Source: Mesotaenium endlicherianum
Taxonomy: Eukaryota; Streptophyta; Zygnematophyceae; Zygnematales; Mesotaeniaceae
Reading direction: 5' to 3'
NCBI GenBank assembly: GCA_009602735.1
Contig: WELA01002856.1
Location: 253,640-283,718, forward strand
DNA: 30,079 nucleotides
The notes under the pieces are model-generated. The model did not search any database and was not told the DNA's origin. It saw only the letters and a program-made list of their open reading frames with translations. The translations under genes were made by a program, and so were the position numbers. Each line of letters starts with the position of its first letter. The first letter of the stretch is position 1. Shown one piece after another: positions 7,341 through 14,976 of this stretch.

Positions 7341-9565
7341 CTCCAGGCAAATGGTCTTTCCAGACCCTCCAGAATTTCCTGAATTCTGACTGCATTCTTC
7401 GGCCCATTCGCCAATATTGCACTGGCGTTCTTCATATCTTGACGTTGCCGCGTCTGGGGATGGGCGACATGGTCTTGGGCCATGTTCCGTAACTCAGAAG
7501 TGGTCTCTTCCTCCCCTTCCGGCATCCTCACAAATATTTTGCTGGAGCGTTCTGCAGATAATGGGATCTCTTGTAATTTGCTTGCTGCAGCGCTCTCCAA
7601 AGGGTTTGCTTCACCAGTTGCCTGGTCTTCCATGGCTACGTCTTCCCGCAGCCTTCGCAGCTCTCTTTCCAGAGGGTCGTGTAGAGCCGTTTTCCAATTG
7701 TCAATACGCGCTAGTAGGTCTTGACACCTGGTCAGCTCCGCCACTCTGGTTTCTCTGAGTGCTTCACCTTGGTCAGCCTCAGCTGCGTCCCTTTCAACAC
7801 CATATTCTTCTTGTCGCTGATGCGCTTCCCTGACAGCTCTCTGATCAGAGGTTGGCACCACATGGACTCCAATCGTTACTGGTCTCGGCCTGGGCATAGG
7901 CTTGTCAGAGAATGTCATTTGCTGCCAAGTCATAATCGTCTCCACCAACCACGTCATGGAGTGATGCCCAATCATGTTGCCGAATATCTTCCCAGCGTCG
8001 TCCTGTCCCACCATCGCAACAATTTCTTGTGCAATGGAGTTGGGTACCCCCAGGCACCTTCCCTTCTCTTCAGCTGTCGGCTCTCTCCACTGAGCTTCTC
8101 TGTTGTGCGCGTTCTTAACCATGTCTGGTCCTCCATTCACGAATGCGCGTGATCCTGGGTATGCCGTGAAGGTGGGCAGCACCACCCTCGGCCGGCCTGG
8201 CTCGTTGACGACGTGCTGTGGGTAGGAATCCCTCCTGATCACTGGCTTGGTTTCCACCATCAGTGCTTCTCCCACAGATGCTGCTGTTGGTGTGCGCCGC
8301 GTAATCTCCTCCATCTCCCTCAGGACTTCAATGGACATGCCGTTGGTCCAGAATAGTCTGGCCCGGTGTGAGACTCCTCCGTGCCTGGCGTCGTTGATCA
8401 ATACATGATGACCCAGGGTGGAGTCAAAGACCAGCCATGGATCTCCTGGGTTCATCTGGTTGTAATCCATCCCTGGACGTACATTCTCAATCACAAACAC
8501 TGGTGGGTAGAGATGCTGGCGTTCCCGCAGCATACTGATGATTTTCACCATCCATCCCCAGTGTTGTGCTCGCAGGTCATTGAATCCCCTCCTGTTCCCA
8601 GCTTGCAAGAAAGGTTGACAAGGGAATCCCGCAAAGATCCAGTCAATCCTGTAATCATACGAGTCCTCAGACTTCACATCGAGAATGTTTCCTCCAGCAA
8701 GACGCACCAAACTAGAGTCAGTAGGCACCAACGCCTTGAAATGATGCATTTGCCGAATCTGACTCATGATCTCCTTAAATGCTGTGAAAGCACTCTCATC
8801 ATTGTCCACATACAGCACTTTGGATACTTGGATACCTCGCTGAATCTGTGAGATGGTTCCAGAACCAAGTTCGGCGAACAATTCCAGCACTACTACTCCT
8901 CTCCTGTGAAATGGATCTTCCATCCTCACAATGCCTTGCGGCAGCGGGTCTACTCCAGGCATCGAATTGGCAGCAGACTTAACTGGATAAGGAACTGGCA
9001 GGAGCTCTTGCGGGCCACGGTCCCTCTTACTCACAGTTTCCAGTTGCTCCATAATCCGAGGTTGCCAAACCAAGGGAGTCGGCATGTTGACGCTGGTGTA
9101 GCCCTCCTCTTCGCGTTGCATGATGAGGTCATAATGGTCTGGACACCGGTCATTCACACAACAGTCTAGCAGTCCGTAGTTCGCCTCTTCCCAGCAAACC
9201 ATTTTTACAGGAATTTCTCCTGTCGGCTGCCGATCTGTCGACTGGTAAGTCACCCTCTGCTTCCGCAGGTCGATGACCATACCCAGGGGAATCTGGGCTT
9301 CTGTCCCCAAGAGGACATCATAGTTCTCTGCCTCTGTCACCGTGCATTCTATGAGCAGTGACGCCTCCTCAGGTTTCCCCAAATTTACTGTGATTTTCAC
9401 AGGCTTGCGGGTAATTCCACAAGAGTTTGAAATCTGCCCAGATGCAGTCCTCAACTGAAATGGACTTTCTTTCAGGTCCCTTGCCGTCAATCCCAGAGCT
9501 TTCACAGCTCGCTTTCCCAAGATTACTGGCTGTGCGCCAGTGTCCAATAGGATATTGGAAGCGGC
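7337..9565 (-). CDS. Retroviral-type aspartic protease fused to a C5 DNA methyltransferase (DNMT3-like)
   Basis: A single open frame following a TGA at 9566-9568. Residues are numbered from the TTG at 9547. The protease comes first: ILLDTGAQPVILG with the catalytic Asp, then YDVLLGTE. The methyltransferase spans about residues 217-540 (bases 8899-7928). Motif I is LELFAELGSGT (220-231), motif II YVDND (246-250), motif IV FPCQPF (308-313) with catalytic Cys310 (codon 8620-8618), motif VI IENV (353-356), motif VIII SHRARLFWTN (393-402), and motif X IFGNMIGHHS (521-530). The arrangement and the HRARLFW block resemble DNMT3. Residue 226 is Glu where motif I normally has Gly, which could weaken AdoMet binding. 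A charged, probably coiled-coil tail follows (about 560-640). The expected role is to methylate cytosine in DNA, possibly the element's own cDNA. It shares its frame with gag, so a Gag-Pro-DNMT polyprotein is implied. Confidence 0.93.
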   Translation of the reverse strand, partial: AASNILLDTGAQPVILGKRAVKALGLTARDLKESPFQLRTASGQISNSCGITRKPVKITVNLGKPEEASLLIECTVTEAENYDVLLGTEAQIPLGMVIDLRKQRVTYQSTDRQPTGEIPVKMVCWEEANYGLLDCCVNDRCPDHYDLIMQREEEGYTSVNMPTPLVWQPRIMEQLETVSKRDRGPQELLPVPYPVKSAANSMPGVDPLPQGIVRMEDPFHRRGVVVLELFAELGSGTISQIQRGIQVSKVLYVDNDESAFTAFKEIMSQIRQMHHFKALVPTDSSLVRLAGGNILDVKSEDSYDYRIDWIFAGFPCQPFLQAGNRRGFNDLRAQHWGWMVKIISMLRERQHLYPPVFVIENVRPGMDYNQMNPGDPWLVFDSTLGHHVLINDARHGGVSHRARLFWTNGMSIEVLREMEEITRRTPTAASVGEALMVETKPVIRRDSYPQHVVNEPGRPRVVLPTFTAYPGSRAFVNGGPDMVKNAHNREAQWREPTAEEKGRCLGVPNSIAQEIVAMVGQDDAGKIFGNMIGHHSMTWLVETIMTWQQMTFSDKPMPRPRPVTIGVHVVPTSDQRAVREAHQRQEEYGVERDAAEADQGEALRETRVAELTRCQDLLARIDNWKTALHDPLERELRRLREDVAMEDQATGEANPLESAAASKLQEIPLSAERSSKIFVRMPEGEEETTSELRNMAQDHVAHPQTRQRQDMKNASAILANGPKNAVRIQEILEGLERPFAWR

Positions 9566-9682
9566 TCAGTCGTTGAACGTCAAAACTCTATCCTTGTTCT
9601 GCACTCTCACAGTGCTGAAATTAGTAGGCAGCGAAGCGCTGTTCGCGCCTTCCTCAGCTATGTCCAGCTGCTGTCCGGCTTC

Positions 9683-11437
9683 TTAAACCGTGAAAGGGTA
9701 CGTAAGACGCAGATCAGCGAGTGAAAGACAAGGAATGTGCTGAATCCGGTGTTCCACCAGAGCCTTCAGCTTCTCCAGCGAAAAACTAAATGTCTTGCGT
9801 GGCCCAGGCTTGGCTTGTCGTAGCTGCGCAATCTCGTTCTCATCGAGAGTGATCCGAAAGGTCTGAGGAAGCTTCCCAGCATTCCTTGGAACCAGACGGT
9901 CATGATCTGCGCGCTTCGCAGCCGTTGCAGCCACGGCCTTCTCAGGCGTCAGCTTCTCGCCTTTGCAGACGGTCTTTTCGGCCACATCTGCATCATAATA
10001 GACATTGGGGACATTTAGTTTTGCGAATTGAGCTTTCAACTCTGCAATCTCTGCACTCATAGCATCATACTTCTGGTTACCCTTTCGGTTACCAGAGTTA
10101 TCTTTCTCTTTTTTCTTACCCTTATCTCCCTCTTTCGTGGCAGCATTAGCCCATGGTGGCTTCAGATTTGGGTTCTTGGACCAACACTCATCTTCTGAGT
10201 GTCCCTTTTTGCTGCAATGTGCGCATACCTGCGCCTTGCTAGCAGACAATTGCTTAGCATCCGGGTACGGACAATCTCTCTTCTGATGTCCCCATTTCCC
10301 GCAATTCCAACAGCCCTCTGCTGTCTCAGCAGTGTTGGCGTGCTTAGCAAACCTATTGAAAGACCCGCTCTTCTTCTTAAACTGAAAATTAGAGCTATTG
10401 GCCTTAGGCTGAAAGGATTCCTCCTTTCTCTCAGGAGCCATAAGCGTCCTGGAAGCCTCCTTGTACCAGACTTTACCTTCCTCGACATTGCGTGCTATTT
10501 CAGCAGCCTCGTCGATGTTCCAGTCGATTCCGCGTTTCGTAGATAGGTGCGGCCTGACCTCCCGATCTATGTCTTTACCCAAACACAATAAGAATTTGTC
10601 AGCCACAATCCTAGGCTCATAGATTCCCGCCTTCTTGGCAAGGTCTACCAATCTGGATTTGACCTCCATCACTCTCTCGTTCTTCTGACGGACAAAATGC
10701 ACATAATGGTGCACCTTAAGACTGCGATCCTCTGGGAAATCTGCTTCAAGCAACTTAAAGAAACGACGCTGACAGTGCTCAGAGTCTAACTGGTCATTCC
10801 CAGCCTCCATATCCCTACGGCAACTAGCCAACGCTTGCGCATGGCTTGCTTCCGTGGTGGCACTATCACCATGCTGCCCTGTAAAAGGTGCAGTCCAGCG
10901 CGTTACTCGTTCCTGAGCATTAGCAATCTTTTCAGACAATTCTGCACACACTTTACGCAATTCTGCGACACACCCAGCATCATCATCTCAAGTAGCCGCT
11001 CGCTGTTGACCCTCGATGAGTTGCCTCATGGCATCTGTTAATTCTTGTGTTAGTGCAGCTAAGTCTACGCTCTCAACAGGTGCAGCAGGTTTCGCTCTTC
11101 CTGATAACAAAGCGGACAGGCGGGCTTTCGCAGCCTGTTTCTGGATTTTTAAATTCCTCGCCTTCTTTTGCTCGTCAAACGCCCATTCCTGGGTAAGGTT
11201 CTCATTCTTCCGGAATTGGCGATAAAGCAACAAGGCATCCTTGTCCAAGTACTGAACCAAGCTTATAAAAGCGACTGACTGAGTGTAAGAAGAATCCTTT
11301 TGGATTCTCTCAAAGAAATCAGCCCAATAGATCTCATCAAACTCTTCGAAAGTGAGACTATTTCCACCTGTTCGTCCACTAAAACACTTTGTAGACAGCT
11401 CAAACTTAGGATTTTCATCCTTATCATCACCAGTCAT
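9683..11437 (-). CDS. Gag (capsid/nucleocapsid), interrupted by one in-frame TGA
   Basis: The structural protein that packages element RNA. It starts at ATG 11437-11435, just after an in-frame TAG, and reads as one frame to TAA 9685-9683, broken only by TGA at 10990-10988. The second half carries a retrotransposon capsid-like region (RRFFKLLEADFPEDRSLK, VHFVRQKNERVMEVKSRL) and two CCHC zinc knuckles: CWNCGKWGHQKRDC (about 10312-10271) and CAHCSKKGHSEDEC just after it. A Lys/Gly/Asn-rich stretch follows. Bases 9682-9569 stay open in the same frame up to the TGA at 9566-9568, so gag, protease and methyltransferase share one frame with three internal stops. The TAA could be a read-through site, but the two TGA codons look like later damage. 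The nested chromovirus sits in the leader just upstream of the ATG. Confidence 0.88.
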
Positions 11438-11470
11438 TTCGAATGGTGACTAAGACTCACTAACTTTACC

Positions 11471-11475
11471 CCACA
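11471..11475. repeat. Target-site duplication, left copy (CCACA)
   Basis: CCACA directly before the chromovirus 5' LTR, matched by CCACA at 14495-14499 directly after its 3' LTR. The five-base size is typical of Ty3/gypsy integration and shows the element inserted into the leader of the methyltransferase element. Confidence 0.95.
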
Positions 11476-11978
11476 TGTAGTGATTTGAGTTATTACATAT
11501 TAGTTTGCATATATTTTAATGTTTTCAAATATATTTGGAGTAGTATTGTGTGGAGTCAAGTGTGAATAGGTACTCTAGTAACTTGGTTCATGTCCTTTGA
11601 ACCTTCCAAGGCATTTTTGAAGTTTGAGGAAAGACCTAGAAGAACTCCATGTGGCAAAAGTCAAATGTGCCATTTTTAGGTCAAAAGGACATGTGTACAT
11701 TATTCTAGAAAGAGGTGGCAAGTTTTGGGATGTGTTGGGTGCCAACACATCAACATACACCTTCCTAGAAATTACTTATGTAGCAAGTATATAAACAAGA
11801 GCTAGAACATAGAAAGACATTCCAGAATCACTCTTGTACTTGCCAAAATCCAGAAATATATTAACTTTCAAGAAGCCATCTCTCTTTCAAGAAGCTACCA
11901 CTTGTGTTCAAAGATCCTTGTCTTGAATAGATAAAGTATTCTGTTTTACTAAGTACTTTATCTATCTGTTTCACTACA
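11476..11978 (+). repeat. 5' LTR of the nested chromovirus
   Basis: 503 bp starting TGTAGTGATTTG and ending TTTCACTACA. TATATAA at 11788-11794 is a good TATA box, placing transcription start about 30 bp further on. It differs from the 3' LTR at six positions. The ORF on its minus strand (11575-11760) is judged a shadow. Confidence 0.96.
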
Positions 11979-11979
11979 G

Positions 11980-11991
11980 TGGTATCGGAGC
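11980..11991 (+). other. Primer-binding site (initiator Met tRNA type)
   Basis: TGGTATCGGAGC begins one base after the 5' LTR. It differs by one base from TGGTATCAGAGC, the usual plant retrotransposon site complementary to the 3' end of initiator methionine tRNA. First-strand cDNA would be primed here. Confidence 0.9.
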
Positions 11992-12015
11992 TAGGCACTT
12001 TGGTAGCACAAGAAG

Positions 12016-12251
12016 ATGGCCGATCCTCAAGACCAACAGCAAGCTTTCGAAGGAAGCCCTTCCTCTCCAAGACACCCTCCTCCAGCGCCGATGGGAGAGC
12101 CCACTCAAGAAAATCTGCAAAACAAGAAGCACCACAAGGAGGAGCACCGTCAAATCCGGTGGCAGCCGCTATAGCAAAGTTAACCCCACCACAAGGAGTT
12201 CTCGCAAATGAGTGGGCAGCCTTCCTAATGACCGTCCACAACCAAGTGGGC
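12016..12251 (+). pseudogene. Gag N-terminus of the nested chromovirus (fragment)
   Basis: It starts at ATG 12016, 38 bases after the LTR, with MADPQDQQQAFEG and a Pro/Ser-rich stretch. The ATG frame ends early at a TAG near 12170, but the frame one base back continues with APQGGAPSNP and NEWAAFLMTVHNQ up to the N at 12252, so a base has probably been lost near 12110-12130. No zinc knuckle is present because the rest of gag is missing at the gap. Identification rests on position between the primer-binding site and pol rather than on a conserved domain. Confidence 0.6.
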
Positions 12252-12252
12252 N
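12252..12252. other. Assembly gap (single N) inside the chromovirus
   Basis: An N separates gag start from integrase end. About 3-4 kb of expected coding sequence is missing between the two sides, so this N stands for a gap of unknown length, not one unread base. Confidence 0.85.
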
Positions 12253-12283
12253 TGGCCATTTCTAGAAAAATCTCTTTAAGAAC

Positions 12284-13222
12284 TTGGGTACATCGCTGGA
12301 TATGTCCACTGCCTACCACCCGCAATCAGATGGGCAAACCGAGCGTATGAATCGTACTCTAAAGACCTCTTTAAAGGCCTACGTGTCTACCCTCGAGCAA
12401 GACTGGGACATGTACTTGACCCCCCTCGAGTTTGCCTACAACAACACTACGCAGGCCTCTACCCAAGAGTCCCCATTCTTCCTCAACTATGGCTTCCATC
12501 CGACCACGCCACTGAGCTTCACGGCTGGCCTTGATGAAGTACCTGCAGCCACAGATTTTATGGAGACATTAGAAGCAGCCCTTACAGCAGCGAAGAAAGC
12601 TCTACAACACGCGCAAGATGCTCAAGCAAGAGTGGCGAACAGATCCAGAAGAGAAATTACGTACAAAGCGGGTGACAACGTGTCACTATCATCCAAGAAT
12701 ATTTCCGTGAACAACAGGCCTGCCGGCAGCAAGTTCTCTCCCAAGTATTTGGGACCCTTCAAGATTATCCAGCAAGTCAACCCCGTTGCTTTCAAGCTAG
12801 AACTTCCCCAGACTATGCACATCGACCCCGTATTCCACGCTTCCCTCTTCAAGCCATATGTGCAACCCGACAACAAGTTCCCAGGACGTGTGACAACCCC
12901 ACCAGCCCCAACAATAGTGGATGATCATTTGGAGTACGAAGTGGAAGACATAGTGGCTATGAGAAATTTCAGGAGACAGCAGCAATACTTGATCAAGTGG
13001 AAAGGATATCCAGATTCGGAGAATAGTTGGGTGGCGGCGCACTACCTTGACAAAGTTCAGAGAAAGTTGAAGCGCTTCCATGCCGCCAACCCCCATCTTG
13101 GACCAGCCCCAAGTCTCTCTACTAGAAGCCCGAAGACTTCAGGGAGGCAGCCTGCCACCATCAAGAAGCAGCAGAAGACCCCTTGGAGGCAGCCTGCAAG
13201 AACAAGAAAGAGGAAAAATTGA
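12284..13222 (+). CDS. Integrase C-terminal half with chromodomain (nested chromovirus pol, partial)
   Basis: 312-codon open frame starting at TTG, truncated on the left by the gap; an in-frame TAG lies just upstream near the contig end. It contains the end of the integrase core (MSTAYHPQSDGQTERMNRTL, whose Glu is the last DDE residue), FAYNNTTQASTQESPFFLNYG, and the GPY/F region (KYLGPFKIIQQVNPVAFKLEL, then IDPVFHASLFKPY). At about residues 220-265 is a chromodomain: EYEVEDIVAMRNFRRQQQYL, then IKWKGYPDSENSW. Chromodomains bind methylated histone H3 and direct these elements to heterochromatin. The C-terminal tail is basic with repeated WRQPA-type motifs. This family has no methyltransferase or PHD finger in the part that is visible. 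Confidence 0.95.
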   Translation: MGTSLDMSTAYHPQSDGQTERMNRTLKTSLKAYVSTLEQDWDMYLTPLEFAYNNTTQASTQESPFFLNYGFHPTTPLSFTAGLDEVPAATDFMETLEAALTAAKKALQHAQDAQARVANRSRREITYKAGDNVSLSSKNISVNNRPAGSKFSPKYLGPFKIIQQVNPVAFKLELPQTMHIDPVFHASLFKPYVQPDNKFPGRVTTPPAPTIVDDHLEYEVEDIVAMRNFRRQQQYLIKWKGYPDSENSWVAAHYLDKVQRKLKRFHAANPHLGPAPSLSTRSPKTSGRQPATIKKQQKTPWRQPARTRKRKN

Positions 13223-13977
13223 CATTAGACACTCTTCTCTTCTCGCAGTTTCTGGACAGAAAACTAAAACTGCTACTGGTAATAGGTCTCTGCATAATAA
13301 ATTCTGAAAATTTACCTGGCTGTAGTCCATGAGTAGCCGGTCATTTAGAGTCCAAGTTTGCTCAATTTGGAGCACTGGTGAGAGAGATATGATGCTCTAA
13401 GTAGAAGGGGGTCAGGCTGCTGGCATTGTTAGGGCAGAATATGCCTTCTGACATTGTGCCCTCCCCTGAACTTGGAATGCTCTGAAACTCAAGACTCTGG
13501 TAGAACATCTTACAGCGCCCAGTTTGAGACTTAGTTTGCAGAATTTGGAGAAGTATAGAAGGACTTATGATTTTCAGAAGTTTCTGCACAGATTTGGAGG
13601 AGTGCCTACTCTCTCAGCTCTCAACGACACTCCAGAAATGAGAATGCTCTCAAATTTGGTGACCCGGTAGAGTTCTCCGACGCGGTCCGTCTGGCACTCG
13701 AATTTTCAGATTTGGAGCAGTTCTGTGGCCGCTATGAATTTTTGAGTTCGTGGCAGATTCTGGGCCAACTTGTACAATTTTCTTTATCATTAAGGAGTAG
13801 GCTAGCCAATAAGGTCACACCACCTACGACCTTGCCTAGTCTACCTTACATGTGTAGCACCTGACTTGGCGCCTTTGACTAGTCCTCTTCACATGTGTGG
13901 CATCTGACTTGAAACTGTTGACTAGTTTGCTCCACATGTGTAAGACCTGACTTGACGCGCCGAGACGTCGCTTTTTC
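13223..13977 (+). other. 3' non-coding region of the nested chromovirus with three 43-bp tandem repeats
   Basis: Between the integrase stop and the polypurine tract, about 755 bp without a gene. At 13836-13963 a unit of about 43 bp occurs three times (13836-13878, 13879-13921, 13922-13963), each starting CTAGT, with a central ACATGTGT and a CTGACTTG block. The ORFs seen here are short and out of context. The function of the repeats is unknown. Confidence 0.75.
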
Positions 13978-13991
13978 TATCGGGGGGGTGA
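13978..13991 (+). other. Polypurine tract of the nested chromovirus
   Basis: TATCGGGGGGGTGA lies directly before the 3' LTR start at 13992. The G run is where plus-strand DNA synthesis would be primed. Confidence 0.85.
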
Positions 13992-14494
13992 TGTAGTGAT
14001 TTGAGTTATTATATATTAGTTTGCATATATTTTAATGTTTTCAAATATATTTGGAGTAGTATTGTGTGGAGTCAAGTGTGAATAGGTACTCTAGTAACTT
14101 GGTTCATGTCCTTTGAACCTTCCAAGGCATTTTCGAAGTTAGAGGAAAGACCTAGAAGAACTCCATGTGGCAAAAGTCAAATGTGCCATTTTTAGGTCAA
14201 AAGGACATGTGTACATTATTCTAGAAAGAGGTGGCAAGTTTTGGGATGTGTTGGGTGCCAACACATCAACATACACCTTCCTAGAAATTACTTATGTAGC
14301 AAGTATATAAACAAGAGCTAGAACATAGAAAGAGATTCCAGAATCACTCTTGTACTTGCCAAAATCCAGAAATATATTAACTTTCAAGAAGCCATCTCTC
14401 TTTCAAGAAGCTACCACTTGTGTTCAAAGATCCTTGTCTTGAATAGATAAACTATTCTATTTTACTAAGTACTTTATCTATCTGTTTCACTACA
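13992..14494 (+). repeat. 3' LTR of the nested chromovirus
   Basis: 503 bp, same ends as the 5' LTR, six differences from it, TATA box at about 14304. It is followed at once by the CCACA target duplication. Confidence 0.96.
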
Positions 14495-14499
14495 CCACA
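14495..14499. repeat. Target-site duplication, right copy (CCACA)
   Basis: Second copy of the CCACA found at 11471-11475. Removing 11476-14499 restores a continuous leader for the methyltransferase element. Confidence 0.95.
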
Positions 14500-14976
14500 C
14501 GTCGTGCTCTCTGCCCAAATTGGGTACAAAGGCTTGCGCGTTATACGGATTCTCACCGTTTGTGGCAGTATGGCGAGACTCGTCTCTCGACGGTTGCTCA
14601 CTCCACAGGTTATCCGTGCGCTCAGATGTCTCACTTCCTCGTGGACTTTGACTTGAATCAGAACCTTCCGNGACTTTGACTTGAATCAGAACCTTTCGCA
14701 GGATCCACAGTTTAGTAGAGTCTTCCACTCCTCAACCGCATGTACGGTTGAATTTCTCCGGGGCCCCTTCCAGGTTGAGCACCGGCAGCCCTCACAGGCC
14801 TCAATCCCCAATTTGCTTGGGAATTTCTCTTCACCTGAACCACGGAACCGAAGTTTTCAGAAGTAGGACGGAAGTCTCTTACTTCCACATAGGCTTTATG
14901 TCTTGAGGTTCTTGGGTTCACAGGCGAGCAAATTGTAGTTTGCAGAAATCACACTCTAAGCAGCTTGACATATAAC
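14500..14976 (-). other. Leader of the methyltransferase retrotransposon (continues at 11470-11438)
   Basis: About 510 bp of own leader separate the 5' LTR from the gag ATG once the nested element is removed. Two short minus-strand ORFs (14921-14712, 69 codons; 14728-14474, spanning the N) have no recognised domain and the second runs into the nested LTR. I could not find a TGG-type primer-binding site next to the LTR edge at 14976. Either the LTR boundary is altered, an unusual tRNA region is used, or the assembly is faulty here. Confidence 0.6.
14644..14698. repeat. 27-bp sequence repeated on both sides of an N (assembly scar)
   Basis: GACTTTGACTTGAATCAGAA and the next few bases occur at 14644-14670 and again at 14672-14698 with one mismatch, separated by a single N at 14671. 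Overlapping contig ends that were not merged are the simplest reading. Confidence 0.8.

Larger units (their letters stand above)
11476..14494 (+). mobile_element. Nested Ty3/gypsy chromovirus with most of its interior lost at an assembly gap
   Basis: Complete ends: two 503-bp LTRs differing at 6 sites (about 98.8% identical, counted by eye), TGTAGTG...TTCACTACA termini, an initiator-Met-type primer-binding site, a polypurine tract and a CCACA target duplication. The interior is only about 2 kb and has a single N at 12252. Left of it is the start of gag; right of it is the end of integrase plus a chromodomain. Protease, RT, RNase H and most of gag and integrase are absent, most likely because contigs were joined across a gap of unstated length, so the real element is probably longer. 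It was inserted after the methyltransferase element and lies in the opposite orientation. Related LTR sequence is at 1-186. Confidence 0.95.

Noticed and set aside
7337-7345. Programmed -1 frameshift between methyltransferase and linker
   Set aside because: No clear slippery heptamer at the overlap, and later pol junctions shift the same way, so base loss is at least as likely; kept only as a possibility.
14644-14698. 27-bp direct repeat as a tandem repeat or attachment site
   Set aside because: The two copies are separated by an N and look like overlapping contig ends.
14474-14921. Leader ORFs on the minus strand as a possible extra gene of the methyltransferase element
   Set aside because: One crosses an assembly N and runs into the nested LTR; neither has a domain.
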